Origin: a bacterium
Lineage (GTDB): Bacteria; Bacillota; Bacilli; Lactobacillales; Streptococcaceae
Assembly: GCA_905221065.1 (NCBI GenBank)
Contig: CAJNBS010000004.1
Span: forward strand, 62,001-126,000
Direction of reading: 5' to 3'
DNA length: 64,000 nt
The notes under the pieces were generated by a model. That model saw only the letters and a program-made list of their open reading frames with translations, made no database searches and had not been told where the DNA came from. Shown here piece by piece: positions 45,508 to 55,400 of the stretch (its first letter is position 1; the number at the start of each line of letters is the position of its first letter). The position numbers were made by a program, and so were the translations under genes.

Positions 45508-46419
45508 ATGAATCAGTATCAGAAAAAGATTGTTAAAGGAACCATTTATTCGCTCCTATCCGGCTTGATATGGGGAATCTGTGGAATTTTAGGAGAGTAT
45601 TTCTTTACTCATTATCAGGTGTCTTCTGGTTGGATTACCTCTATGCGTTTGACATTGGCAGGGAGTCTTGTTCTCATTTGGTCTGCAGTGCAATTAAAGT
45701 CGCAAGTGCTAGATATTTGGCGAGACAAGAAAAATTACCTTCCCTTTTTGGCCTATGCTATTTTGGGAATTTTCTCAGTTCAGTATTTTTTCTATCTCTG
45801 CGTAGAATACTCAAATGCTGCGACAGCAACTATTTTACAGTTTATTAGTCCAGTTTTTATCCTCTTTTACAATCGTTTAGTTTATCACAAACGAGCGTCA
45901 AAAAGTGCTATTTTCTATGTTTTGATTGCCATGCTGGGTGTTTGCTTGATGGCGACAAAGGGAGATCTCTCTCAGTTATCCATGACCCCGCTAGCCCTTG
46001 TAACGGGTTTGCTGAGTGCTATGGGGGTTATGTTTAATGTTATCTTGCCCCAACCTTTCGCGAAGCGCTATGGTTTTGTACCCACGGTTGGGTGGGGGAT
46101 GATTTTGGCCGGTTTATTTAGCAATGTCCTCTCGCCAGTGTATCAGCTTTCCTTTACTCTTGATATTTGGAGTATCTTGATTTGCCTTATTATCGCTTTC
46201 TTCGGGACGGCTTTTGCCTTTTTCATTTCCATGAAGGCAGTGTCCTTGGTTTCTCCCTTGGTGGTTTCTGTCATTAGTGCCAGTGAACCTCTCTCTTCTG
46301 CTCTCTTGAGTGTTTTATTTTTAGGATTGGTAGTGGATTGGTCTCTCCTTCTAGCTATGGCCTTGATTATTTTACCCATGATTTTCCTATCGATAGAAGA
46401 AGCGAAAGAAAGTAAATAA
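45508..46419 (+). CDS. EamA/DMT-family membrane transporter
   Basis: A 303-aa membrane protein with ten helices as two EamA repeats (about 8-140 and 155-295). The first repeat begins GTIYSLLSGLIWGICGILGEYFF. ATG 45508 has AAAGG upstream; an in-frame ATG at 45466 lies in a terminator-like T-rich stretch and is not used. Substrate unknown; DMT members move metabolites or drugs. It follows pbp1b by about 55 bp. Confidence 0.82.
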   Translation: MNQYQKKIVKGTIYSLLSGLIWGICGILGEYFFTHYQVSSGWITSMRLTLAGSLVLIWSAVQLKSQVLDIWRDKKNYLPFLAYAILGIFSVQYFFYLCVEYSNAATATILQFISPVFILFYNRLVYHKRASKSAIFYVLIAMLGVCLMATKGDLSQLSMTPLALVTGLLSAMGVMFNVILPQPFAKRYGFVPTVGWGMILAGLFSNVLSPVYQLSFTLDIWSILICLIIAFFGTAFAFFISMKAVSLVSPLVVSVISASEPLSSALLSVLFLGLVVDWSLLLAMALIILPMIFLSIEEAKESK

Positions 46420-46448
46420 AAAGTCTTTTCTTAATTCTAAAAGTGTGC

Positions 46449-46454
46449 TATACT
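46449..46454 (+). promoter_or_regulatory. Extended -10 of the RNA upstream of dapH
   Basis: TGCTATACT with the TG extension; no good -35. Transcription would begin near 46461. Confidence 0.6.
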
Positions 46455-46485
46455 AGAATAGTCAATAAAACACGGGGAGATAGTT

Positions 46486-46515
46486 GTGAAGAGTGTTTTT
46501 AGGTTGTATCGGTAG
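46486..46515 (+). CDS. Candidate leader peptide in the RNA upstream of dapH
   Basis: Nine codons, GTG start, SD GGGGAG 7 nt upstream. The peptide ends FRLYR. It overlaps the 5' arm GTTTTTAGGT of the stem, so translating it would open the structure. Expression is not proven. Confidence 0.4.
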   Translation: MKSVFRLYR

Positions 46516-46580
46516 GGGCTTGCTTTTACCGACAGCACGTTTTATCTCACATCCCTAAAAATCATACCTAAAAACAAACA

Positions 46581-46608
46581 AAAAGGCTTCAAATTTGAGG
46601 CCTTTTTT
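46581..46608 (+). terminator. Intrinsic terminator before dapH
   Basis: AAAAGGCTTCAAA pairs with TTTGAGGCCTTTT, a near-perfect palindrome, followed by Ts. It lies 40 bp before ATG 46648. Confidence 0.85.
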
Positions 46609-46647
46609 GGTAGAATAGGTATCATTAAAATGAACTAGGAGGCGCCT

Positions 46648-47346
46648 ATGACTGCTACAAAAATGAACGCACAAGAAATTATCCAATTTATCGCCAATGC
46701 TGAAAAGAAAACCAGTGTCAAAGTAACCTTTGAGGGAGAACTTGCAACTGCTGTACCTGGATCTGTTGTCAAACTAGGGAATGTCTTATTTGGAGACTGG
46801 AAAGATGTTGCTCCGCTTCTTGATGGCTTGGTAGAAAATCGAGACTATGTTGTTGAGCAAGATGCTCGTAATTCTGCAGTTCCTTTGCTAGATAAACGTG
46901 CTATCAACGCTCGTATCGAGCCAGGTGCGATTATCCGTGATCAGGTAGAAATTGGTGACAATGCTGTTATCATGATGGGAGCTGTTATCAATATCGGTGC
47001 TGAAATTGGTGCAGGAACCATGATTGACATGGGGGCTATCCTTGGTGGCCGTGCTATCGTTGGGAAAAACAGTCACGTTGGTGCAGGTGCAGTGTTGGCA
47101 GGTGTGATTGAGCCAGCTAGTGCTGAACCAGTTCGTGTCGGAGACAATGTTCTTATTGGTGCCAATGCAGTGGTTATCGAAGGAGTCCAAATCGGTAGTG
47201 GTTCAGTTGTCGCAGCAGGAGCTATTGTTACCCAAGATGTCCCAGAAAACGTGGTAGTAGCAGGTGTTCCAGCTCGCATTATCAAAGAGATTGATGCCCA
47301 AACTCAACAAAAAACAGCGCTAGAAGATGCGCTTCGCACCTTGTAA
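46648..47346 (+). CDS. dapH: Tetrahydrodipicolinate N-acetyltransferase
   Basis: Left-handed beta-helix acetyltransferase of 232 aa acting in the acetylase branch of lysine/DAP synthesis: tetrahydrodipicolinate plus acetyl-CoA to N-acetyl-2-amino-6-oxopimelate. Residues 1-85 form the N-terminal domain, followed by hexapeptide repeats ([50 protein letters not shown]). The next gene encodes the deacetylase of the same branch, 67 bp on. SD AGGAGGCG precedes ATG. A terminator-bearing RNA upstream may control it. Confidence 0.93.
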   Translation: MTATKMNAQEIIQFIANAEKKTSVKVTFEGELATAVPGSVVKLGNVLFGDWKDVAPLLDGLVENRDYVVEQDARNSAVPLLDKRAINARIEPGAIIRDQVEIGDNAVIMMGAVINIGAEIGAGTMIDMGAILGGRAIVGKNSHVGAGAVLAGVIEPASAEPVRVGDNVLIGANAVVIEGVQIGSGSVVAAGAIVTQDVPENVVVAGVPARIIKEIDAQTQQKTALEDALRTL

Positions 47347-47413
47347 TTGCAAATGATAAATAGAGGCGGAACTCTTTTTCCAGCCTCTTTCTGCTATATA
47401 GGAGGATAGATAA

Positions 47414-48544
47414 ATGTTAGATTTGATTCAGACTAGACGAGATTTGCACCAGATTCCAGAGATTGGCTTGGAGGAGTTCAAGACTCATGCTTATTTGCTG
47501 GATGTGATTGAGAAATTGACTGCGGGCAAGGATTTTGTCCAAGTTCGTACTTGGCGGACAGGTGTTTTGGTTTATTTGCAGGGAAGTCAGTCAGAGCGTA
47601 CTATTGGTTGGCGGACAGATATTGACGGCCTGCCCATCGTCGAACAAACAGGGCTACCTTTCGCTTCTCAGCACCAAGGTCGTATGCACGCTTGTGGTCA
47701 TGATTTCCACATGACCATTGCCTTGGGCTGTCTTGAGCGCGTCCTTGAGGAGCAACCCAAGAATAATCTGCTCTTTCTTTTTCAACCTGCTGAAGAAAAT
47801 GAAGCTGGTGGGATGCTCATGTATGAGGATGGTGCTTTTGGAGACTGGTTGCCAGACCAGTTCTATGGTCTCCATGTCCGGCCAGATTTGAAAGTCGGCC
47901 AGATTGCGACCAATACCCATACACTTTTCGCAGGAACCTGTGAGGTGAAAATTCGTTTCAAAGGAAAAGGGGGCCATGCAGCCTTTCCACATGAAGCCAA
48001 TGACGCTTTGGTGGCGGCTAGTTACTTTGTGACCCAGGTGCAGTCAGTTGTCAGCCGCAATGTCAACCCAATCGAGGGAGCAGTGGTGACCTTTGGAGTT
48101 TTCCAAGCTGGAACAACCAACAATGTCATTACAGACACAGCATTTTTACATGGAACCATTCGTGCCTTGACACAGGACATGAGCCTCTTGGTTCAAAAGA
48201 GGGTCAAAACAATTGCAGAAGGCGTTGCAGCTGCCTTTGATATGGAAGTCGAAGTGGAACTCAAACAAGGGGGTTACCTGCCCGTTGAGAACCATCCAGC
48301 CTTGGCGCGTGAACTGATGGACTTCTTTGAAGAAAAAGAGGGGATTGATTTGATTGATATCGAGCCTGCTATGACAGGTGAGGACTTTGGTTATCTCCTT
48401 TCAAAGGTTGATGGCGTTATGTTTTGGCTGGGTATCGATAGTCCCTACGCCCTTCATCACCCTCAGATGACTCCTAAGGAAGAGGCTCTAGGAATTGGGG
48501 TGGATGCGGTCTCTAGTTTCCTGAAAAAGAAGGCGGCAGAGTAG
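47414..48544 (+). CDS. dapL: N-acetyldiaminopimelate deacetylase (M20 family)
   Basis: Metallo-amidohydrolase of 376 aa removing acetyl from N-acetyl-LL-diaminopimelate. M20/M40 metal ligands are visible: [11 protein letters not shown] (about 89-99), PAEENEAGG (Glu pair, about 128), [18 protein letters not shown] in the dimerisation domain and a late HHPQM. Pneumococcal annotations often call it hippurate hydrolase. Context with dapH favours the DAP role. SD AGGAGG precedes ATG. The symbol is the one used for this deacetylase in some annotations and is not certain. Confidence 0.85.
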   Translation: MLDLIQTRRDLHQIPEIGLEEFKTHAYLLDVIEKLTAGKDFVQVRTWRTGVLVYLQGSQSERTIGWRTDIDGLPIVEQTGLPFASQHQGRMHACGHDFHMTIALGCLERVLEEQPKNNLLFLFQPAEENEAGGMLMYEDGAFGDWLPDQFYGLHVRPDLKVGQIATNTHTLFAGTCEVKIRFKGKGGHAAFPHEANDALVAASYFVTQVQSVVSRNVNPIEGAVVTFGVFQAGTTNNVITDTAFLHGTIRALTQDMSLLVQKRVKTIAEGVAAAFDMEVEVELKQGGYLPVENHPALARELMDFFEEKEGIDLIDIEPAMTGEDFGYLLSKVDGVMFWLGIDSPYALHHPQMTPKEEALGIGVDAVSSFLKKKAAE

Positions 48545-48555
48545 AGGATTTGTCT

Positions 48556-49095
48556 ATGAAATCGGAATTACGCAAGCAAGTCTTGCAAGAAATGAAGGCT
48601 ATCCCTAGAGAGCAAAAACAGGCTATGGATCAAGCTTTAACGGAGCAACTTTTACAACACCCTTTTTATCAAGAAGCCAAGATCATCGCAACCTATCTCT
48701 CCTTCCCTCATGAGTTTCAAACGCAGGAACTGATCGAGCAGGCCCTGAAGGACGACAAAAAGGTTTTGATACCCAAAACTTATTCCAAGGGGCGCATGGA
48801 CTTTGTAGTCTATAATCCGCAACAACTGGTCAAAACTTCCTTTGGTTTAATGGAACCACAGGGAGATTTGGAAGTGGTGGATGCATCTCAGATTGATTTG
48901 ATTCATGTTCCTGGTCTGGCTTTTACGACAGAGGGCTATCGGATTGGCTATGGCGGAGGCTATTACGACCGCTATCTTGAACATTTTACTGGTCATAGTA
49001 TGAGTACAATCTATCCTTGTCAAATTCAGGACTTTATCCCTGAAAATCATGATATTCCTGTTCAGGAGGTACTGATTGATGAAGGAAATCTTTGA
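48556..49095 (+). CDS. fthC: 5-formyltetrahydrofolate cyclo-ligase
   Basis: ATP-dependent folate enzyme of 179 aa that turns 5-formyl-THF into 5,10-methenyl-THF. Family motifs are the N-terminal LRKQVLQEMKAIPREQ, PKTYSKGRMDF and the C-terminal GLAFTTEGYRIGYGGGYYDRYL. SD GAGGA sets ATG 48556; the in-frame TTG at 48550 is weaker. It overlaps the rhomboid gene by 17 nt. Confidence 0.9.
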   Translation: MKSELRKQVLQEMKAIPREQKQAMDQALTEQLLQHPFYQEAKIIATYLSFPHEFQTQELIEQALKDDKKVLIPKTYSKGRMDFVVYNPQQLVKTSFGLMEPQGDLEVVDASQIDLIHVPGLAFTTEGYRIGYGGGYYDRYLEHFTGHSMSTIYPCQIQDFIPENHDIPVQEVLIDEGNL

Positions 49096-49756
49096 TAGGC
49101 GTTACCCTGTGACAAGTTTCTTCCTCTTAGTGACGGCCTTGGTATTTCTACTAATGTTGGTGAGCACAGGAGGAAACTTTTACAGGGCAGATACCTTATT
49201 TCGATTTGGAGCCATGTACGGGCCTGCCATTCGCCTCTTTCCTGAGCAGATTTGGCGTCTCTTTTCGGCTATTTTTGTTCATATTGGGTGGGAGCATTTC
49301 ATTGTTAATATGCTTTCTCTCTATTATCTTGGTAGGCAAGTAGAGGAGATTTTCGGATCCAAGCAGTTTTTCTTTCTCTATCTCTTATCAGGAATGATGG
49401 GTAATCTCTTTGTTTTTGAGTTTAGTCCCAAATCCTTAGCAGCAGGAGCCTCTACTTCTCTTTATGGGCTATTTACCGCGATTATCATTCTTCGCTATGC
49501 TACGCGTAATCCTTATATCCAACAGCTAGGACAGTCTTATTTGACACTTTTTGTGATTAACATTATTGGAAGTGTTTTGATTCCAGGAATTAGCCTAGCT
49601 GGCCATATCGGAGGTGCAGTTGGTGGCGCATTTCTAGCAGTTATCTTTCCAGTTCGAGGAGAAAGACGGATGTATAGCACCAGCCAGAGACTGGTAGCGT
49701 TAGTGTTGTTCGTAGGACTCGCAGTCTTACTTCTCTACAAGGGAATGGGGTTTTGA
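49079..49756 (+). CDS. Rhomboid family intramembrane serine protease
   Basis: A 225-aa membrane protein with six or seven helices. The catalytic serine motif is GASTSLYGLF (Ser in GAS) and the catalytic histidine is in AGHIGGAVGGAF. HIGWEHFIVNML is the conserved helix 2 region. SD CAGGAGGT lies 8 nt before ATG 49079, inside the previous gene, so the two are coupled. Natural substrates are unknown; in pneumococcus a rhomboid acts on competence-pilus proteins (from memory). Confidence 0.88.
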   Translation: MKEIFDRRYPVTSFFLLVTALVFLLMLVSTGGNFYRADTLFRFGAMYGPAIRLFPEQIWRLFSAIFVHIGWEHFIVNMLSLYYLGRQVEEIFGSKQFFFLYLLSGMMGNLFVFEFSPKSLAAGASTSLYGLFTAIIILRYATRNPYIQQLGQSYLTLFVINIIGSVLIPGISLAGHIGGAVGGAFLAVIFPVRGERRMYSTSQRLVALVLFVGLAVLLLYKGMGF

Positions 49757-49783
49757 CGACTAATATGTAAACTTGAATAAGAA

Positions 49784-49812
49784 AAAAGCTACTTAAAAAA
49801 TGAGTAGCTTTT
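49784..49812. terminator. Bidirectional terminator between the rhomboid gene and the CRISPR array
   Basis: AAAAGCTACT (49784-49793) pairs with AGTAGCTTTT (49803-49812), a perfect 10-bp stem. It ends the rhomboid mRNA (plus) and the pre-crRNA (minus). Confidence 0.88.
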
Positions 49813-49817
49813 AATGT

Positions 49818-50513
49818 GATTTGGAACTATTCGAAACAACACAGCTCTAAAACGCTTGCACGTAGGTCTTGTAGAACTCCTCTGTTTTGGAACCATTCGA
49901 AACAACACAGCTCTAAAACTAACTATCTCTATGAAGTTGCCCATTAACGGTTTTGGAACCATTCGAAACAACACAGCTCTAAAACGCTTTTATGGCGAGT
50001 AACAGGCAGCAGTCAGTTTTGGAACCATTCGAAACAACACAGCTCTAAAACGAAGAGGTTGAAACAGGCTGGCAACAGAATGTTTTGGAACCATTCGAAA
50101 CAACACAGCTCTAAAACGCCATGCCTGTTTGATCCAATCTACAAAAGGTTTTGGAACCATTCGAAACAACACAGCTCTAAAACCAAGGGGTGCTATCCAG
50201 TACGGGTCATTCTGTTTTGGAACCATTCGAAACAACACAGCTCTAAAACTTTTCATGGTGGTTTTTAATTCGCAAATTAGTTTTGGAACCATTCGAAACA
50301 ACACAGCTCTAAAACTGTCTTCACAAATATAATGCGACACGGGAAGTTTTGGAACCATTCGAAACAACACAGCTCTAAAACTGAGGATAACGAACAAGAA
50401 CAACCTTCTCAGTTTTGGAACCATTCGAAACAACACAGCTCTAAAACTGCATGTTTTGAGCGACCGAAGTATTAACAGTTTTGGAACCATTCGAAACAAC
50501 ACAGCTCTAAAAC
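49818..50513 (-). CRISPR. Type II-A CRISPR array, 11 repeats and 10 spacers
   Basis: A 36-bp repeat at 49818, 49884, 49950, 50016, 50082, 50148, 50214, 50280, 50346, 50412 and 50478, with exactly 30-bp spacers (66-bp period). On the transcribed minus strand it begins GTTTTAGAGCTGTGTTGTTT and ends GGTTCCAAAAC, the S. thermophilus CRISPR3 repeat type. The copy at 49818 has two changes (A for T at repeat position 2, T for C at position 11, plus strand) and is the leader-distal end. The leader lies at the right, so spacers at the right are the newest. Confidence 0.98.
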
Positions 50514-50608
50514 CTCGTAGAAAAATTTTTCTCACGAAATTTCGTAATCGCGCCATTCGTCCCAGCCAGACTTCAGCTCGTCAGGTTCCAATTGTTACTC
50601 TTATTATA
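50514..50608 (-). promoter_or_regulatory. CRISPR leader and array promoter
   Basis: Minus-strand TATAAT (plus 50603-50608) with extended TGG overlaps the csn2 stop codon. The leader is about 85 nt. It ends CTACGAG directly before the first repeat (plus 50514-50520), the leader-anchoring sequence that directs Cas1-Cas2 integration in S. pyogenes/St-CRISPR3-type arrays. Confidence 0.8.
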
Positions 50609-51266
50609 CCATATTTTCAGGGTTCAAGAAATAGTCTTGATCCAATACATACTGCGGAAAATCATAGATTTTCCGAGGCTCAACAAACAAGACGGACAGT
50701 TGATTGAGTTGGATATACTCTATCAAATTTACTAACTCATCCTTTGATAGATAGGCGGATGCATTGATGAAAGCAAGGAGTTTCTTTTTAGAAAGATATT
50801 TAAAAACCTGGACAATTTCTAGCATCTTTTCAAAAGGTGTATCACTCAGGGTTTCGACTTTGACACCAAGTGCATCGATTAACTCTAGAATGGTAATTTC
50901 ATCATACTCTAGGTCTAACTCGTTTTCTAAACACTCAAATGCCAGCAATTCTGTAATCGTAGCAACCAGCTTTTCAATCATGGATTTGACTTCGGGCTTG
51001 TCATTGAGCTGATTTTCAAGATCTGCATGTATCAGCTTGAGCATCGCAGGTGAGTTGAGATTGTATCCTAAGACATCCGTTATCACTAGTAATTCAGCTT
51101 CTTTCAGAGCTTTTAGATTTCTATCAAACAACTTCAACTCTCCATCATCAGTATATTGGTAGAATTGCTTGACGATAGTTGAAAAGGTAAACTGGTCTTC
51201 CAACACTAAAAAAGTGGCATTTTCAATAGCTAATGATTCATCCAGTAGTGGAAAATTAATCTTCAT
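50604..51266 (-). CDS. csn2: CRISPR-associated protein Csn2
   Basis: Adaptation protein of 220 aa, the short Csn2 type that forms calcium-bound tetrameric rings around DNA ends and works with Cas1-Cas2-Cas9 in spacer uptake. The start [21 protein letters not shown] and the end [20 protein letters not shown] are typical. It overlaps cas2 by 11 nt; SD GAGGAG lies in cas2. The array promoter overlaps its stop. Confidence 0.95.
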   Translation of the reverse strand: MKINFPLLDESLAIENATFLVLEDQFTFSTIVKQFYQYTDDGELKLFDRNLKALKEAELLVITDVLGYNLNSPAMLKLIHADLENQLNDKPEVKSMIEKLVATITELLAFECLENELDLEYDEITILELIDALGVKVETLSDTPFEKMLEIVQVFKYLSKKKLLAFINASAYLSKDELVNLIEYIQLNQLSVLFVEPRKIYDFPQYVLDQDYFLNPENMV

Positions 51267-51600
51267 CTCTAGGCTCCTCTCCTAGAAAGACCAAGCGTGC
51301 ATCGGAATTTGCTATGCTGGTAATTCGCTCGCCATTTAAGTAAATCATACGAGAAAACTGCTTTTCTGTAATGGTTAAGAGAGTAATGTTCCCCTTTTTA
51401 GGGTTATGGGTCTTGAGTCGCTCAATCATGGCGTTATTAGCAGAGTTGTTGAGCAAGAGTTTGCTATAGATGGAGAATTGGTGCATGATAAATCCCTCAT
51501 CTATGAGGAACTTCCGAAATTTCCGATAGGCCTTGCGTTCCTCTACGGTATCAACTGGCATATCAAACATTAAAATCATACGCATATATCGATAATTCAT
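51256..51600 (-). CDS. cas2: CRISPR-associated endonuclease Cas2
   Basis: A 114-aa ferredoxin-fold protein that bridges Cas1 dimers in the integrase. It begins [18 protein letters not shown]; the Asp in FDMP is the conserved metal-site residue, and the [20 protein letters not shown] helix is typical. It overlaps cas1 by 4 nt (ATGA). Confidence 0.95.
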   Translation of the reverse strand: MNYRYMRMILMFDMPVDTVEERKAYRKFRKFLIDEGFIMHQFSIYSKLLLNNSANNAMIERLKTHNPKKGNITLLTITEKQFSRMIYLNGERITSIANSDARLVFLGEEPRDED

Positions 51601-52463
51601 ATCCTAAACTCAGGAACTCCTTTCTCGGGTTGATTGAGAGCTTGGATGACTTTCTTAGTATAGTCACTGATGATATTGGACAGGTACATATCTTTACCAT
51701 TGTAGTGGAAGGTGTCTGAGAAAATAGTAAAAAGTTCTCGTTTGATTTTGATAAAAGAGCTGTTTCGATTCTCATGGACAATTCTGTCAATAATCGGACG
51801 GAAAGGCTCCATAATATCACTGGCTAGGTTGAATTGATTGAACTGATTGGCATGTTTCAAGCCAAACTGAGTCATACAGCCAGACAAAACAATCTCACGC
51901 GCAAACATACTCAAAATCAAAGTGTAGCCATAGTCTAAGGCAGCATTAACATCACTATCTTGCTCACGATTAAAATCATTTCCAAACAGGGTGTTGAAAT
52001 AAATACGAGCTGCGTGTCCCTCACGGTTACTAGGATCAAACAAATCCAACCCATGATAGAGATCGATGACGGACTGGCTCTTTTCCAGAAAACCACAACT
52101 CCCCAGATAAAAAGCTTGATTGAGAATTTTTTGTGCAATGATGGTTGTCCATATTTCCGCCTTTACATCTTCATTCCAAGCAATTTGACGAGAGAGTTGC
52201 AAACTGGAATCATGACGACCATAGTAAGGCATTAAATATGCCGTTGGTAAGCGTTTATCATCACAAAAGATGACCAGAATATTTTCATCCACCAAGCGCT
52301 TTATCAGCATAGTGGAGAGAACAATATCTGTCGTCTCCAAAAGCAAGATGTCCACCTCGGACAGGTGAATTAACTCTGTCCGAGAGGCATCTTTAAAAAT
52401 CAAGTGGTTATTCTTGTAGGAGAGTTTAGAGTGCGTATTGACTACAATAGTTCTCCATCCCAT
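51597..52463 (-). CDS. cas1: CRISPR-associated endonuclease Cas1
   Basis: Integrase of 288 aa. It begins [20 protein letters not shown]. The metal-binding residues are in [21 protein letters not shown] (Glu), [20 protein letters not shown] (His and Asp/Glu). It joins cas9 with one-base overlap (TAATG) and precedes cas2 in the standard II-A order. Confidence 0.96.
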   Translation of the reverse strand: MGWRTIVVNTHSKLSYKNNHLIFKDASRTELIHLSEVDILLLETTDIVLSTMLIKRLVDENILVIFCDDKRLPTAYLMPYYGRHDSSLQLSRQIAWNEDVKAEIWTTIIAQKILNQAFYLGSCGFLEKSQSVIDLYHGLDLFDPSNREGHAARIYFNTLFGNDFNREQDSDVNAALDYGYTLILSMFAREIVLSGCMTQFGLKHANQFNQFNLASDIMEPFRPIIDRIVHENRNSSFIKIKRELFTIFSDTFHYNGKDMYLSNIISDYTKKVIQALNQPEKGVPEFRI

Positions 52464-55400
52464 TAGTCTTCTCCTAATTTGCTTAAGTCAATCCGAGTCT
52501 CGTAGAGACCAGTAATGGATTGGTGGATGAGGGTGGCGTTGAGGAGTGAAGAAGGTGTATAGTCTCTGTATCGTGGAATTTTTACTCCCAAGAACTCGAA
52601 GTCAGAAGCACTTCCTTGTGAAGTTAACTCTAATAAACCAGCATTTTTACTATTTCTTGGACCAATGAAACTGAAACATAACTTTTCGATATCAACTGTT
52701 TCCCAATCAATAAATGCTTGTCTGATTCTTTCTCCATTTTTTAATGCGCCTACATATTTATCGTTAAAATCAAGTACAGATTCTAAAAGTTTAGCAAAAT
52801 CATTTCGATGTTTCTCAACATACTCTATGTGTTCTGGTTCAAGTGTTTTATTAATATTCTTAGCATGATACAAAAGAGTCGTATACTTTTCGGAGATGAC
52901 CAATTCATTACCTTTATGAATTTCTCCTCGTTTATTGTTTGTCGATAGAATACTTGCTAGTCTTCTTCTTGTACCATCAGGAAACTCAAACAAACTATAT
53001 TTAGGTAAAGTAATAGTTGATAGAATTTTTATGTATCCTTTTTCAAGAAGATAGTTTTCTTTGTTCTTTTCAAAATTTATTTTATCTAAAATAGAGATAC
53101 CTTGAAATTCAAGAACTGTCTTTTGTTGTTTTTTCGCTCCTTTTTCAATAATAGCTTTAACTAAGACCGCGTATGAGTTAGAAATACCAGCGTAACCACC
53201 GTATTTTCGTGGGTCAAGCCCTTGTTTAATTGGGACAAGATTTTCTTTACTATCTTCTGAAGGTTTAGGAGATGGATTAGAATTGAACAATCCTCTAGGT
53301 TTACCTCTATCTAGACCATGTGTTTGAATCTCTGTCTTCTTCACAATATTCACCTGCGGAAGTGAAAGAACTTTTTTTATTGTAGCGAAATCTTTTTCTT
53401 TATTCCAAGCGATTTCTCCAGTATCCTTAGAGTATTCGATATTCTCTCGTTTTACGATGGTTCCGTCTGCGTAATGCACCTCTTCTTTAAAGAAGTTCAA
53501 CAAGTTTGAGTAGAAGAAATACTTTTCAGTTGCTTTTTCAACATCTTTAGGATCTTTGGCTCTTGAGATGTAGCGCTTAAGATCGTACTTTTGATAGTCA
53601 CTATAGACGAATTCAGGCTCTAGTTTAGGATATTTCTTAAGGATGGCCTTAGCCACTACTGCATTTAAGTAGGCATCATGTGCATGGTGGTAGTCATTGA
53701 TTTCCCGCACCTTATATAACTTAAATTCTTTACGGAAGTTGGAAACTAGATTGGATTTCAAAGTGATAATTTTGACCTTACGGTTCTTCTTATCCTTCTC
53801 AGCCACTTCTGTATTAAAACGGGCATCCAAAATCTGAGCAACATGTTTTGTGATTTGCCGTGTTTCAACTAGTTGGCGTCTGATAAAGCCAACTTTATCT
53901 CGCTCATCTAGCCCACCACGTTCAGCCTTGGTTAAATTATTAAATTTACGTTCTGAAATCAATTTGGAATCCAGTAATTGTTGCCAAAAAGCTTTTCTTT
54001 TTTGAACAACCTCTAAACTTGGAACATTATCAGATTTACCACGATTATCCTTTGAACTAGTCAAGACACGGTTGTCTAGAGAATCATCTTTTATAAAAGC
54101 CTGTGGGACGATATGGTCAATGTCATAGCTACTTAGTTGGTTGATGTCAAGAGGTTCCCCAGTGTACATATCCTTCCCATTTTGGAGATAGTAAAGGAAG
54201 AGACGGTCGTTTTGAAGTTGAATATTATCTGTTGGATATTCTTTTAATATATTTGAATCAAGTCCAGGTGCTAAATTTTTTAGTGCATCTTCAATGCGTT
54301 TATATCTTTGTTGGGAATTCTTTTTCCCTCTGGCAGTTGTCTGATTTTCTCGTGCCATCTCAATCACAATGGACTCGGGAGTGTGGCCCATAACTTTGAC
54401 AACCTCATCGACAAGTTTGATACTTTGTAAAATTCCCTTTTTAATGGCAGGGCTTCCTGGAAGCTCTTGGACAACTTGCTTCACATCGTTTGTCTTACCA
54501 ACTACTTGTGCTTTTTGAATAATGTCTTTGAAGGAAAGCTCGTCATCATTGATTAACTGCATAAAATTACGATTGCTGTAGCCATCATCAATCAAGTAGT
54601 CAAGAATCGTTTTGCCAGTTTTTTTATCACAAATACCATTAATCAGCTTAGTAGAGAATTTTCCCCAACCAGTATAGTGTCGACGAGTCAGTGCTTTAAT
54701 CACTTTTTTATCAAAGAGAGAGTCATATTGAGCAAGACGTTGCTTGATCATCTCACGATCTTCAAAGATAGTGAGCGTGTGGATGATATTTTCAAGAGTT
54801 GCTTCATTTTCAGCATCATCCATAAACGCTTTATCCTTGATTATTTTAAGTAAATCATGATAAGTAGAAAGACTAGCGTTAAATTGTTTTTCAATTCCTT
54901 TTAGTTCGATTCCATCGTAGCCATCAACATTGTGTAGGTACTGAATGATGTCTTTTTCAGTTACTTTTCTTTTCTCTTTGAATAATTGATTGACAATTTG
55001 CTTCTTCTGCCCACTATCAAGGAATTGATAGTCTCTCAATCCTTCTGCAATAAATTTTACTTTTGTTAATTCATTGTAGACAGCAAATGTTTCATACAAG
55101 AGACTATGTTTGGGTAAAACTTTTTCCTCTGGCAGATACAAGTCATAGTTAGTCATCTTATGGATGAAGTCTTCTGCAGAGCTTGCTTGGTCAACAATTT
55201 CTTCAAAATTCCAAGGCCGGATTGCTTGGTCAGAATTTCGAGTAAGCCAAGCGAAATCACGATTGCCACGAGCCAATGGGCCAATGTAGTAAGGAATACG
55301 GAAAGTCAAGATTTTCTCTATCTTTTCTTTATTTTCCTTCAGGAATGGATAATGTTCTCCTTGCCGACGGATAATGGCATTCATTTCTTGAAGATGAATT

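Larger units (their letters stand above)
46461..46608 (+). ncRNA. Structured leader RNA or small RNA with a 9-codon reading frame
   Basis: GTTTTTAGGT (46495-46504) can pair with either CCCTAAAAA or ACCTAAAAAC downstream, enclosing a hairpin TCGGTA...TACCGA (46509-46532). The two downstream copies of CCTAAAAA are mutually exclusive partners. An intrinsic terminator ends it at 46581-46608. A strong SD GGGGAG precedes a short frame (GTG 46486 to TAG 46513) encoding VKSVFRLYR. This looks like an attenuator or a free small RNA; no named family is recognised. Confidence 0.6.

Noticed and set aside
46420-46461. CiaR-dependent csRNA promoter for the RNA upstream of dapH
   Set aside because: No TTTAAG-N5-TTTAAG repeat is found upstream.
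49789-50556. Open frames reading through the CRISPR array on both strands
   Set aside because: They arise because the repeat-plus-spacer period of 66 bp is divisible by three; the repeated peptide RAVLFRMVPK is simply the translated repeat.
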